A stretch of 64,000 nucleotides of DNA from a bacterium (GCA_030622545.1 JAUXGA010000013.1:1-64000), one strand, 5' to 3'. Positions 52,329-61,945 are shown, counted from the first letter of the stretch. Numbers and translations: made by a program. The notes: generated from the letters alone by a model not told the origin.

Positions 52329-54566
52329 ATGAGATATTTTTCCTTACGCCTTTTCATCCTTGCTCTTCTCATCATAGGCATGATAACCGCTGCTGTTGCG
52401 GTGGCACGTACTGTGGCCGATAGGAGCGGAAAGGGCGATCCAACTATTCAAGTAGCGGATCCCGAGTCACGCAAGTCAATGATCATGCACGATGTCGGAA
52501 ACGTGCGAATGGCGCTCGCGAACTGGGGAGAACAGGGAAATCCGGATGGTGTGGTGGGCTTCAAGGGATTTGAATTCCCCATCAATTCCGGCAACGATTT
52601 CCTTTTTTCCGCCGGAGTCTGGATTGGAGCCATTCTTAATGATGAACGGCTCGTTTCGACGGCAACCGACGGTGATAACGGCACCAACGAGTTTTATCCC
52701 GTGCATATTGGAACTTATCCAGCGGCAAACGCTGGAGATTTCGGAGACTGGATTGTGTCATCCACCAATTTGGAAGAACTGAGTGGTCGGTTCTATGTGA
52801 AAGGCGCCAAAGAGGTGGATGACGACGGAGACTGGACCATTGCGGATGATTTGGATGGCGACGGAAAGCCATCCTCCGACTGGGACGGAGACAGCTTAGA
52901 TGCCAATGGCGACGGCAATCCTAAGTATGACCCGGAACCTCATATTGACGAGGATCCTGCCGGCGATATCTCCAGCGACTATATCGACAACGACTTCGAC
53001 GGTCTAGTTGATATGGAAGACCCCGATTTCGACGGCGATGCCAATCCCGGAAGTCTGGATGATGACGGCGACGGCCTGTTCGATGAAGACGGCGCGTCGC
53101 GAGGTGTTCAGGAATACTTCTGCATCTATCAAGATGACATCGAGGACACCTATGTCGGCAGTCCAGACGCTGATGGACATACGCCTCTTAAAATTCAGGT
53201 TTCACAGCGAACTTACGCCTACCCGGAAGAATACGCGGCGGATTTCATCCTGTTGGATTTCACAATCCGCAACATCGGGCAATTGACATTGCATGATGTC
53301 TTTATTGCCATGTTCTCGGATCCTGATATCGGAGCGCGTGGTGAAGGCGGTGACGCTGCTTCCCTCGATGACTTCAACTACTATGACGCCGAGCGGCTCA
53401 TGATGGTCCAGTACGACGATCCGAATGACTATGACGGGGCTGGCCCGGGGGTATTCGCCATTCGCGTTGTACAAACGCCGGTGCCGTTGGAGGACCTCAA
53501 GATAACCTTTGCCAATTTCGAGCGAACTTCCGGTGGCGATCCCGACTTGAATATCGACAAATACAACCTTATCTCTTCCGGTACAATTGCACCTCCGACG
53601 GAAGAAATGGGGGACTGGCGTATGCTTCTCGGTTTCGGTCCGGCTGAAGGTGAGTTTGCAATTGCTCCAGGTGAAGAATTGCCCATCACGCTCGCCTTCA
53701 TCGCCGGAGATGACACGGCCGACGTTTCGAAAAATGCGGACTGGGCTCTGCGCTTGTTCCTTAATGATTTCCAGGGTCCATCAGCGCCGAACGCACCCTC
53801 TTTTTCGGTGACTCCGTATTCCGACCACGTCCGTATTTCGTGGCGACCTAATGCAGAAACATCCATTGATCCGATTACCCAGGAAATGGATTTCGAGGGC
53901 TACACCATCGAACGCTCGTACAATCAGCAGGACTGGCATACGCTGGCTTATTACGATTTGATCGATACGCTTGAAGGTGAGTTCGAATGGCAGAATTACA
54001 ATCTTGGGATGCCGACGGATTGCACTTGGTTTGAGGATGCTCATTTTGAATACTACTTCGATGATACGGATCTCATTCCGGGGCATACGTACTACTATGT
54101 CGTCCGAGCCTTCGATAAAGGTGTTGAGGGCGCCGGTATTCTGATTTCATCCCGCACGGGGAATTATCTCGAAGCTCAAACGGTCTTGAACGAAGAAACG
54201 GGAGCGCCTGAGGAACTGGCAGATGTTTATGTGTACCCCAATCCGTATAAAGGTGCCCATAAGGGTGAGGCCGGTGGTGAAGTCAACCCGTCAAAGGGAT
54301 TGATTGAGTATCCCCGCAAACTCTATTTCAAAAATCTCCCGGCCAACTCCATAGTGGGACAATGCAAGATTCAGATTTTCTCACTCGCCGGCGATCATCT
54401 AGCCACCCTCGATCATCACAACGGAACGGACCAGACGACGTGGAACCTCATTACAAAGAATAAACAGGAAATCGTGAGCGGCATCTATCTCTACACGGTA
54501 GAGTACAAGAAGCCCGGGAGCGGCTCGTGGGACCGCTACGTGGACAAGTTTGTCGTCATTAAGTAA
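52329..54566 (+). CDS. Asp-rich secreted protein with T9SS-type sorting domain
   Basis: A 745-residue exported protein with a signal peptide ending near residue 26. An acidic region at 163-255 consists of DxDxDG-type units (DDDGDWTIADDLDGDGK, DNDFDGLVDMED, LDDDGDGLFDEDG). These resemble calcium-binding thrombospondin-3/dockerin loops. A large beta-rich region and a fibronectin-like part follow (SVTPYSDHVRISWRPN). The end is a sorting-like domain (VYVYPNPYKGAHKG, FSLAGDHLATL, SGIYLYTVEYK). It lies 20 bp after the receptor. It occupies the SusD position but shows no SusD helices, so it may be a surface partner of the receptor. Confidence 0.8.
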   Translation: MRYFSLRLFILALLIIGMITAAVAVARTVADRSGKGDPTIQVADPESRKSMIMHDVGNVRMALANWGEQGNPDGVVGFKGFEFPINSGNDFLFSAGVWIGAILNDERLVSTATDGDNGTNEFYPVHIGTYPAANAGDFGDWIVSSTNLEELSGRFYVKGAKEVDDDGDWTIADDLDGDGKPSSDWDGDSLDANGDGNPKYDPEPHIDEDPAGDISSDYIDNDFDGLVDMEDPDFDGDANPGSLDDDGDGLFDEDGASRGVQEYFCIYQDDIEDTYVGSPDADGHTPLKIQVSQRTYAYPEEYAADFILLDFTIRNIGQLTLHDVFIAMFSDPDIGARGEGGDAASLDDFNYYDAERLMMVQYDDPNDYDGAGPGVFAIRVVQTPVPLEDLKITFANFERTSGGDPDLNIDKYNLISSGTIAPPTEEMGDWRMLLGFGPAEGEFAIAPGEELPITLAFIAGDDTADVSKNADWALRLFLNDFQGPSAPNAPSFSVTPYSDHVRISWRPNAETSIDPITQEMDFEGYTIERSYNQQDWHTLAYYDLIDTLEGEFEWQNYNLGMPTDCTWFEDAHFEYYFDDTDLIPGHTYYYVVRAFDKGVEGAGILISSRTGNYLEAQTVLNEETGAPEELADVYVYPNPYKGAHKGEAGGEVNPSKGLIEYPRKLYFKNLPANSIVGQCKIQIFSLAGDHLATLDHHNGTDQTTWNLITKNKQEIVSGIYLYTVEYKKPGSGSWDRYVDKFVVIK

Positions 54567-54617
54567 AAAGGACTTGCCGACGATGAAGCGAAAGTCCCGA
54601 TGAGAGGAGAACCTTCC

Positions 54618-55415
54618 ATGAAAACCATACACCTTATCTTTTTGATTCTTCTGACTGCGGTACTTGTATCCGGCTGTGCAGACCCCCGGACACCCCCTCC
54701 GGTTACTCCGGAGCCCACCTATACGGAAACGCTGCTGCTCTGGGATGATATCGAGTCGGGGGATGTGCCTCAAAGCGCTACCTTTACCGTAAAGCGAGAG
54801 CTTGTCTCCGCTCGCCTGACCGTTGCAGGCTACATCACACCCGACGATGATATTCTGTGGATGGAAGCCGTCATAAACGATTCCATCCCTCCGATAGCAG
54901 ACGAAATAACGGGTTATCATATTGCAATTGAAGATTTAGGACCCGAAGAAGATTGGACTATAGAAGACAGCATCACTGCCGCGGCTCTTCAAGATAGCAT
55001 ACAGTGGGCAACTGATGATACCACCGCAATGGGAGTTCGACGTGATTCCCTCACGCTTGTTGTGGACGATCGTTTCACATTGGCTCTCTGGCTGGATGAG
55101 CCTGCGGCTGATACCACAGCAAAATACCCTGAGGCCATCTACACTGATGAAGCCGGTACCTTAAGTGGACAACATTTCTATTTAAGTCCGACAGATTCAG
55201 CGTCATGGAAAAAAGCCCGCTCCTTCCAGATGCTCTTGCGGCAATGGACGGCGGCTGACCCTGCAAACGTAGGACGTCCGATTGAAGTCAACTGGCTTGC
55301 GGAGCTGTCGTCAGGAGAGCAACCGAGCGATCATACTGTTCGAGTCAAACTCACGGGAATAGATTCCCGCATTATAGGAACCATCGTGCTTGTTTATAGA
55401 GAGAGCGAAATATGA
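54618..55415 (+). CDS. Lipoprotein of unknown function
   Basis: A 265-residue lipoprotein with the lipobox LVSGC (Cys20). A Pro/Thr linker follows (DPRTPPPVTPEPTYTE). The body is acidic and beta-rich and I do not recognise it. The start is ATG at 54618, which has GAGGAGA 7 bases upstream. Its stop overlaps the start of the PorV-like gene (ATGA). The operon position suggests a subunit of the receptor/PorV-like system. Confidence 0.75.
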   Translation: MKTIHLIFLILLTAVLVSGCADPRTPPPVTPEPTYTETLLLWDDIESGDVPQSATFTVKRELVSARLTVAGYITPDDDILWMEAVINDSIPPIADEITGYHIAIEDLGPEEDWTIEDSITAAALQDSIQWATDDTTAMGVRRDSLTLVVDDRFTLALWLDEPAADTTAKYPEAIYTDEAGTLSGQHFYLSPTDSASWKKARSFQMLLRQWTAADPANVGRPIEVNWLAELSSGEQPSDHTVRVKLTGIDSRIIGTIVLVYRESEI

Positions 55416-56467
55416 GCCACTCACATTCGCACTGGAAAGGTTTTTTTGTCTTTCCAACGATGCTTATCATCCTCATCACCGCCTTTGCCCCTCCCGCACT
55501 TGCTCTGGAGAAAGTCGGAACGACCTCCATTCAGGTGTTAAAAATTCCGGTGGGTGTGCGAGGCGTCGGGATGGGGAATGCGCAAGTCGCTTCTTGTCGA
55601 GATGCGTCTTCAATTTTCTGGAATCCCGCCGGGTTGGTACACGTGGAACAGTGTGAAGCGGTTGCCGCGCAAATCAACATGCCCGCCGACATCCAGCTTA
55701 ATACGTTCGCCTTCGCTCACAACTTCGGCGCAAAAGGAGCGGTGTCCCTCCATATTGTTAACCTGTACACCGGGGACATGAAAGTTCGTACTTTTGAGCG
55801 TCCAGAGGGAACCGGCGAGTATTTTAATGCCTACGATTTCATTCTGGGAGGAAGTTATGCGCGCCGCTTGACTGACCGTTTCTCCCTCGGAGGGAATCTT
55901 CGCTATCTCAGATCCGGATTGGAAAACTCTACGTATAACGGTTTATCTGTTGATCTGGGAACTCTTTACCAGACCGGTTTGCGATCACTCGTCTTAGGAA
56001 TGTCGATCCAGAATCTGGGACCGAATGTCACCTATTCCGGCGACTACTCAGACTACCGAAATGAAACCAAGAGCGGCGGCCTCCTTGAAGTCGGCTATGA
56101 AGACGCTGCGCTTCCAACGATGTTCCGACTGGGAGTGTCGGCTGACTTCTTTGAGATGATCAACGTAGAGCCCGATGAAAAACATGCGGCGACAATCGCG
56201 GTTGAAATGAATCACCCGAATGACAATCGCGAACGTTTGAATATCGGCGGGGAATATATCTGGAATAAAATCCTCGCACTCAGGCTGGGCGGCAAGTTCG
56301 CCTATGATACAGAAAGCTTTGCGGCTGGACTGGGATTGAATATTCCCCTAAGTCCTAACAATTATTTCACGTTTGATTACGCCTACTCTCATTTCGGTGA
56401 CATCACAGACGCCGTGGACGAGTTCATGATGCAGCCGCATCGTTTTTCATTGGGATTCGCCTGGTAG
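55412..56467 (+). CDS. PorV/PorQ-family outer-membrane protein (second copy)
   Basis: A 351-residue barrel of the UPF0164/PorV-PorQ family. The signal peptide ends in ALALE. The signature is IQVLKIPVGVRGVGMGNAQVA and CRDASSIFWNPAGLVH, and the end is RFSLGFAW. It is clearly a paralogue of porV at 25765, but it sits in a receptor operon and not with porU. It may be a cargo-specific shuttle for the T9SS proteins encoded next to it, or a separate transport barrel. Confidence 0.88.
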   Translation: MSHSHSHWKGFFVFPTMLIILITAFAPPALALEKVGTTSIQVLKIPVGVRGVGMGNAQVASCRDASSIFWNPAGLVHVEQCEAVAAQINMPADIQLNTFAFAHNFGAKGAVSLHIVNLYTGDMKVRTFERPEGTGEYFNAYDFILGGSYARRLTDRFSLGGNLRYLRSGLENSTYNGLSVDLGTLYQTGLRSLVLGMSIQNLGPNVTYSGDYSDYRNETKSGGLLEVGYEDAALPTMFRLGVSADFFEMINVEPDEKHAATIAVEMNHPNDNRERLNIGGEYIWNKILALRLGGKFAYDTESFAAGLGLNIPLSPNNYFTFDYAYSHFGDITDAVDEFMMQPHRFSLGFAW

Positions 56468-56498
56468 GAGAATCATTTTTCTCAGAGGAGCCATTCAA

Positions 56499-58292
56499 AT
56501 GTTGAAAGATATTTTGCGGCTGAGCCTTTTAAGCCTCCTGCTCATCGCTTTCGCCGGGTGCGAAGTCAGTGATCCGGGAAGCGCTCTACCAAACCAGCCG
56601 CCGATAACACATCTCGTTCTCGCGCCGGTGGATTCGACGGAATTCAACCATTTTGCTCATCTGAAATGGTCCGGTACGGATCCCGATGGTGACATCAGCG
56701 GTTTTTGGATTTTAATTGACGCAGAAACGTTAATGTTTACCACAGCTTACGAGGACACGATTGCTTTCTATGCGCCGGGAGACACGACCGTGCCGCACCG
56801 GGTTCAGGTGACAGCCGTGGATAATGACGGGCTTGTCGATCCATCGCCGCCCAGTCGCTTCTTCTACGCGACGAACACGCGACCTGCATTGGCTTTCGGT
56901 TCAGAAAGTCTGGAGGACGGAGCTGAAACAGGAAGAGGGTTTGCAATTGAGCTTGAAGGGGAGGATCTTAATCCCTCCTCTCTCTACTACTCTATTGCTA
57001 TCGATGATTCTCTAACCGGATGGCAACCTTGGTCGGCGCACTCAACATTCCTGTTCTGTGACAAGAGTCTCGAGTTCCTGCCGTGCACGACTGCCACATG
57101 GCAGGATGTTCCCTGCACAGCTACGCTCATCGATAAAAATATCCTGACGCCCGGCGAACACACTATCTATGCTCGCGTGAAAGACGCGGGCGAAGCACTG
57201 GGAACCGACATGGTTTCGGTGGATTTCACGGTTGTTGAAGGTGTGCGCCCTGCCATGGACACAGTTGTTACCGGAGTTTATGGCGCAGATGATTTTTATC
57301 TCGACGGCTCTGTCTTTTATCGAACCAACCGAGAAACGCAGATTACTTTCAGCGCTACCGCTGGTGGTTCTGGACAGATTAATGCTTACCGCTACCATCT
57401 CGGCGAAGGAACCTTCACCAGCGAGGATCCGTGGCAGGAAGAAGCGGAAATCGTGCTTCTGAACGCTCCTTCGGGAGAGTATGCGTTCCAGATTATGGCT
57501 CGTGACGTCGCGGGACAGTTCAGTGACACGATTGCTTACAGCATCTATATTCTCGAACCGGAATTCACAGACAGTATTCTGATTGTTGACGAAACCCGAG
57601 ACGGAACCGGTAACCCCGGCAGTCCTGATGATGAGCAGGCAGATAACTTCTATGCGAGCATAGTGGGCAGTCGCCCCTATGGCGAGATAGACTACGCCAC
57701 TCACCAGGTGGGGGGCGTGAGCTACTTGTCACCGCTGGATGTTTATCATTTCGGCCTGATTATCTATCACACCGATGATCGAGCCAATTACAATCTTAAC
57801 GCGAACAGAGGCATTCTGGCCGAATATATGGACCGGGGAGGCAAAGTCATTTTCAGCGGCTGGAATTTACTGGAGCCCTTCGGGGTTAGCGGTCCCGATT
57901 CAGCTTATTATTCTGCAACGGGAGCAGAGCCTGCGCGATTTGCTTATAATTACTTGCGACTCTTCTACGCGAACCGAGCCAGCTGGCGCGAAGCCGAAGG
58001 TCTCACGGGCGTCGGCGGGTATCCGGATATCACGATAGACCCGGCTAAAGTCCCTTCAAGTTGGAACGGCACGATTGACAAATGCTGGACCTTCAACAAT
58101 CGAGGTGAAACCATCACTACGGGTACCTTTAACTCCGCTAATAGTGAATCCCAATTTCAGGGACGACACTGCGCCCATGTTTACCTCGGCCCCACCTACA
58201 GCGTTGCAGTTTTCGGCATTCCACTCTACTTCTGCGACGAAACGCAGGCGGGAGCCTTCATGGAGCAACTGCTGACGGAAATGAATCCGTAG
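56499..58292 (+). CDS. Lipoprotein with Ig/FnIII-like domains and a GATase-like C-terminus
   Basis: A 597-residue lipoprotein with the lipobox FAGC (Cys21). The N-terminal part (about 30-350) is beta-sandwich-like (HLKWSGTDPDGDISGFWI, GEHTIYARVKDAGEALG, GEYAFQIMARDVAGQF). The C-terminal part (about 358-597) reads DSILIVDETRDGTG, HFGLIIYHTDD, RGILAEYMDRGGKVIFSGW, VAVFGIPLYFCDE. This is an alpha/beta pattern like ThuA/GATase-1-like domains without a recognisable catalytic Cys. It closes the receptor operon and is followed by a terminator. Confidence 0.75.
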   Translation: MLKDILRLSLLSLLLIAFAGCEVSDPGSALPNQPPITHLVLAPVDSTEFNHFAHLKWSGTDPDGDISGFWILIDAETLMFTTAYEDTIAFYAPGDTTVPHRVQVTAVDNDGLVDPSPPSRFFYATNTRPALAFGSESLEDGAETGRGFAIELEGEDLNPSSLYYSIAIDDSLTGWQPWSAHSTFLFCDKSLEFLPCTTATWQDVPCTATLIDKNILTPGEHTIYARVKDAGEALGTDMVSVDFTVVEGVRPAMDTVVTGVYGADDFYLDGSVFYRTNRETQITFSATAGGSGQINAYRYHLGEGTFTSEDPWQEEAEIVLLNAPSGEYAFQIMARDVAGQFSDTIAYSIYILEPEFTDSILIVDETRDGTGNPGSPDDEQADNFYASIVGSRPYGEIDYATHQVGGVSYLSPLDVYHFGLIIYHTDDRANYNLNANRGILAEYMDRGGKVIFSGWNLLEPFGVSGPDSAYYSATGAEPARFAYNYLRLFYANRASWREAEGLTGVGGYPDITIDPAKVPSSWNGTIDKCWTFNNRGETITTGTFNSANSESQFQGRHCAHVYLGPTYSVAVFGIPLYFCDETQAGAFMEQLLTEMNP

Positions 58293-58314
58293 CTTGACGC
58301 TATCATATATGAAA

Positions 58315-58349
58315 AGAAAAGAGGTTCCGATTTTGGAACCTCTTTTTTT
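58315..58349. terminator. Bidirectional terminator between the receptor operon and nfnB
   Basis: AAAAGAGGTTCC pairs with GGAACCTCTTTT around a six-base loop, followed by a long T-run (and A-run for the other strand). It separates convergent transcription. Confidence 0.92.
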
Positions 58350-58360
58350 ATTTCTATTGC

Positions 58361-58376
58361 GACCCAGCTCGGCGGG
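58361..58376 (+). repeat. Possible right-end remnant of the 73-bp repeat
   Basis: GACCCAGCTCGGCGGG resembles the right tip GAACCCGGCTCGGCGG of copies B and C. There is no matching left end nearby. It is weak. Confidence 0.2.
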
Positions 58377-58403
58377 AATGCCGTATAGTTGAAGTTACAT
58401 ATT

Positions 58404-59855
58404 TCAGGCTTCCTGAGAAGGCCAGGACGTGTCTTCACCTGTCAGATAGGCGTGCATGGAACGCGCGGCCTGACGTCCGGCGCCCATCGCAAGAATCACT
58501 GTCGCCGCGCCTATGACAATATCTCCGCCTGCCCAAACACCTTTTTTCGATGTCTTACCGCTATCATTTTCCGCGGTGATATTCCCCCAGCGATTCGTCT
58601 TTAGTCCGGGCGTTGCCTGCGGAAGCAGTGGATTCGCTCCATTGCCAATCGAGACAATCACGGTATCACATTCGATTTCGAATTCGGTTCCGGGAATCGG
58701 AATAGGTTTACGTCGTCCGGATGCATCCGGTTCACCCAATTCATAGCGAAGACATTCCATTGCCGTTACCCACCCATCATCGTTGCCGATAATCTTCGTG
58801 GGATTGGTAAGAATTTTGAATTCGATTCCTTCTTCCTCGGCGTGATGGATTTCCTCAATACGCGCGGGCATCTCCTTATGTGAACGGCGATAAACAATGG
58901 TGACCTTCTCCGCTCCCAGCCGAAGCGCTGTGCGAGCCGCATCCATCGCAACGTTCCCGCCACCCAATACACAGACGAGTTTGGATCTCATAATCGGCGT
59001 GTCCGCTTTGGGAAACTCAAAAGCACGCATGAGATTTGAACGGGTCAGGTATTCGTTTGCCGAAAAGACGCCATTCAAATTCTCGCCGGGGATTCCCATG
59101 AAGTAAGGCAAGCCGGCTCCCGTTGCCACGAAAATGGCGTCATAGCCGTCGGCGAAAAGGTCGTCGACTGTCATCGTGCGGCCGATAACAGCGCTGGTAA
59201 TGATTTCCACACCCAAGCTGGCGACATAATCTACTTCCGCCTGAACAATAGCTTTGGGCAGACGGAACTCGGGAATTCCATACACCAGAACACCGCCGGT
59301 CTTGTGCAAGGCTTCGAAAATGGTAACGGCGTGCCCTAACTTAATCAGGTCTCCGGCGACCGTTAATCCCGCCGGGCCGGCACCCACAACCGCCACGCGT
59401 TTGCCCGTCGATGGCGCGATTTCCGGTAATTCGATTAGATTATGTTCCCTCTCCCAATCCGCGGCAAACCTCTCCAAACGACCGATAGCGACCGGCTCTC
59501 CTTTGATACCTGTAACACACACAATTTCGCATTGGTCTTCCTGAGGGCACACGCGACCGCAGATTGCAGGCAAGGCGTTGTCCTCTTTCAGTTTTCGAGC
59601 GGCAGCCGCAAATTCCCGCTCTGCGATTAACTTAATGAACGCCGGAATATCGATTTCCACCGGACACCCATCAACGCATTTAGGCTTCTTGCATTGAATA
59701 CAGCGGGTCGCCTCCACGACCGCCACATCCGGCGAATAACCATAAGGAACTTCCTGGAAGTTATACCTCCGCTCTTCCGGAGGCTGTTCAGGCATCGGCT
59801 GGCGAGGAACTTTCGGTTTCTTTGGGGGAGGTTTCGGCTTCGTGGCTTCACTCAT
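58404..59855 (-). CDS. nfnB: NADH-dependent ferredoxin:NADP+ oxidoreductase subunit NfnB / GltD-like
   Basis: A 483-residue flavoprotein with two iron-sulfur clusters. The N-terminal cluster motifs are CIQCKKPKCVDGCPV and CGRVCPQEDQCEIVCV. FAD- and NADPH-binding Rossmann motifs follow (GAGPAGLTVAGDL, VLGGGNVAMDAARTALRLG). With NfnA next to it, this is the electron-bifurcating Nfn complex: NADH plus reduced ferredoxin reduce two NADP+. Homotetrameric glutamate synthase small subunit is the sequence-similar alternative. The ATG at 59855 overlaps the nfnA stop (ATGA). Confidence 0.9.
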   Translation of the reverse strand: MSEATKPKPPPKKPKVPRQPMPEQPPEERRYNFQEVPYGYSPDVAVVEATRCIQCKKPKCVDGCPVEIDIPAFIKLIAEREFAAAARKLKEDNALPAICGRVCPQEDQCEIVCVTGIKGEPVAIGRLERFAADWEREHNLIELPEIAPSTGKRVAVVGAGPAGLTVAGDLIKLGHAVTIFEALHKTGGVLVYGIPEFRLPKAIVQAEVDYVASLGVEIITSAVIGRTMTVDDLFADGYDAIFVATGAGLPYFMGIPGENLNGVFSANEYLTRSNLMRAFEFPKADTPIMRSKLVCVLGGGNVAMDAARTALRLGAEKVTIVYRRSHKEMPARIEEIHHAEEEGIEFKILTNPTKIIGNDDGWVTAMECLRYELGEPDASGRRKPIPIPGTEFEIECDTVIVSIGNGANPLLPQATPGLKTNRWGNITAENDSGKTSKKGVWAGGDIVIGAATVILAMGAGRQAARSMHAYLTGEDTSWPSQEA

Positions 59856-60706
59856 GAGCGGCTTGCCTCCTCCAAACGACACTGATGTTCTTTCCAGTGT
59901 TCGATTGCTTCTTTTTCCATCGTATGATAAGCCTTAAGTCGCTGTGTCAGCTCATCAAAATCAACTTCGTGGCCGTCGAAATCCGGGCCGTCAACGCAGA
60001 CAAACCGCGTTTTGCCACCCACCGTTACTCGACACGCTCCGCACATCCCTGTTCCATCCACCATAATGGAATTCAGCGATACTTCTGTGGGAATAGCATA
60101 TTTCCGTGTCGCATTGCAAACAGCTCGCATCATCGGAACAGGCCCCACAGCAAACACCCTATCCAGTTTCTCGCCGCGCTCCACAAGCTGCTCCAGCAGC
60201 CCGGTGACAAGCCCATGAAAACCGAACGAGCCGTCATCGGTGGAAATGAGCAGTTCATCGGATGTCTTGCGCATTTCATCTATGACAATCAACAGTTCTT
60301 TCGTTCGAGCTCCTACAATAGAAAACACTCGATTGCCGGCTTCTTTGCAGGCTTCGGCGACCGGCAGAATTTCTCCCGTTCCGATGCCGCCTCCTATACA
60401 TACGACAGTTCCGAAATTTTCTAAATGGGTGGGTTTTCCCAGAGGTCCAACAACATCGGCCAGAGTATCCCCGACTTTGAGCTGACCCATTTCCATCGTG
60501 GTCTTTCCCACTTCCTGATAAATCAGCCGTATCGTTCCCGCTTCGGTATCCGCACCAGCAATCGTCAGAGGAATACGTTCGGAGAATTCTCCGATGCGCA
60601 CCATGACGAACTGGCCTGCTTTTCGGTTGCGAGCAATCAGCGGCGCTTCAATCAATATATCGCGCACCGCAGGAGCCAGAAGATTGTGAGAGGTTATTTT
60701 ATACAT
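59852..60706 (-). CDS. nfnA: NfnA (ferredoxin-NADP reductase-type flavoprotein subunit)
   Basis: A 284-residue subunit with FAD domain ERIPLTIAG, NAD-binding GTVVCIGGGIGTGEILPVA and a C-terminal [2Fe-2S] site (GTGMCGACRVTVGG, then FVCVDGPDFDGHEVDF). This is the dihydroorotate-dehydrogenase-electron-transfer-like fold found in NfnA/SudB. It forms a heterodimer with NfnB in the cytosol and balances NADH, NADPH and ferredoxin pools. It lies 24 bases after ackA in the same operon. Confidence 0.92.
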   Translation of the reverse strand: MYKITSHNLLAPAVRDILIEAPLIARNRKAGQFVMVRIGEFSERIPLTIAGADTEAGTIRLIYQEVGKTTMEMGQLKVGDTLADVVGPLGKPTHLENFGTVVCIGGGIGTGEILPVAEACKEAGNRVFSIVGARTKELLIVIDEMRKTSDELLISTDDGSFGFHGLVTGLLEQLVERGEKLDRVFAVGPVPMMRAVCNATRKYAIPTEVSLNSIMVDGTGMCGACRVTVGGKTRFVCVDGPDFDGHEVDFDELTQRLKAYHTMEKEAIEHWKEHQCRLEEASRS

Positions 60707-60730
60707 ATGACTGCTTGCGACTTTATATTT

Positions 60731-61945
60731 CTACACTTTTTCCTGAACGATGCGGCGCGTATCCTCGGCAATCACGAGTTCCTCATTGGTAGGAATCACC
60801 AGAACTTTCACGCGTGATTTCGATGAACTGATGTCCGTATCCCCTTGAATGGGTTGACGATTCTTCGCCTTGTCGATGTCTACGCCCAAAAAAACAAGTG
60901 TATCGAGCGATTTCTCACGAACATAGTATGCGTTTTCACCAATGCCGCCGGTAAAAACGAGAACATCCAGCCCACCCAAGACTCCGGCATACGAAGCGAT
61001 GTACTTTTTCAATCGATAGCAGAACAGGTCTATCGCTGTGCGTGCGCGTTCATTATCTTTCTCGGCCTCTTCCCATATCTCGCGCATGTCCGACGACACT
61101 CCCGACAGTCCGGCCAGACCGCTGTGCTTGTTCAGAAGAGCGTTCGCTTCGGCAAGGGTCAATTCCTCGCGACCCATGATATAGAGAATCGCGGAAGGAT
61201 CTAAATCTCCAGATCGGGTGCCCATCACCAAACCTTCGACAGGAGTGAATCCCATCGAGGTGTCCACGGAAGCTCCCTTCTGCACTGCTGCAATCGAACA
61301 CCCGTTTCCCATGTGGCAGGTGATGATTTTCAAATCTTCAACAGGTTTGCCGATGAAACGAGCCGCTTGACGCGACACGTAATAGTGAGATGTTCCATGA
61401 AAACCATAGCGCCGGATGCCGTAGCGACGGTACAGAACATGCGGTAGTCCATAGAGAAATGCATACGGAGGAATCGTATGATGAAACGCCGTATCGAAAA
61501 CAGCCACCTGCGGAACGCCCGGCAACAGGCGGCGACACGCTTCAATGCCTTTAATGTTGTGCGGATTGTGAAGCGGCGCCAGTTCGATACATTCGCGCAG
61601 CTTCTCCATGACATCGGCGTCTATCTGCACGGATTCCGTCAGCGTTTCACCGCCATGAACAACACGATGTCCCACCGCCGCAATTTCGCCATAATCACGA
61701 ATCACGCCGTGGCTTTTCGAGATAAGAATCGCCAGAATATATTCGATAGCGATTTGATGATCCAGAATCTCACCGGCGATTTTAACCCGGTCACCATCTT
61801 CGGCTCGCAGGTGATTTAGAATAGCGCCTCGAATTCCGATGCGTTCCACGGAACCCTTCGCTTTCATTTGTGGAGTCTTGTCCACGAATTCAAAAAGCTG
61901 GTATTTCACCGAGGAACTGCCACAATTTAGAACGAGGATTTTCAT
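60731..61945 (-). CDS. ackA: Acetate kinase
   Basis: A 404-residue cytosolic enzyme that interconverts acetate plus ATP with acetyl-phosphate plus ADP. It shows KILVLNCGSSSVKYQLF, HRVVHGGE, VFDTAFHHTIPPYAFLYGLP, HGTSHYYVS, ITCHMGNGCSIAA and VFTGGIGENA, all family signatures. Substrate-level ATP from acetyl-CoA fits the ferredoxin-linked enzymes around it. pta is not in the window. It overlaps hbd by four bases. Confidence 0.97.
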   Translation of the reverse strand: MKILVLNCGSSSVKYQLFEFVDKTPQMKAKGSVERIGIRGAILNHLRAEDGDRVKIAGEILDHQIAIEYILAILISKSHGVIRDYGEIAAVGHRVVHGGETLTESVQIDADVMEKLRECIELAPLHNPHNIKGIEACRRLLPGVPQVAVFDTAFHHTIPPYAFLYGLPHVLYRRYGIRRYGFHGTSHYYVSRQAARFIGKPVEDLKIITCHMGNGCSIAAVQKGASVDTSMGFTPVEGLVMGTRSGDLDPSAILYIMGREELTLAEANALLNKHSGLAGLSGVSSDMREIWEEAEKDNERARTAIDLFCYRLKKYIASYAGVLGGLDVLVFTGGIGENAYYVREKSLDTLVFLGVDIDKAKNRQPIQGDTDISSSKSRVKVLVIPTNEELVIAEDTRRIVQEKV

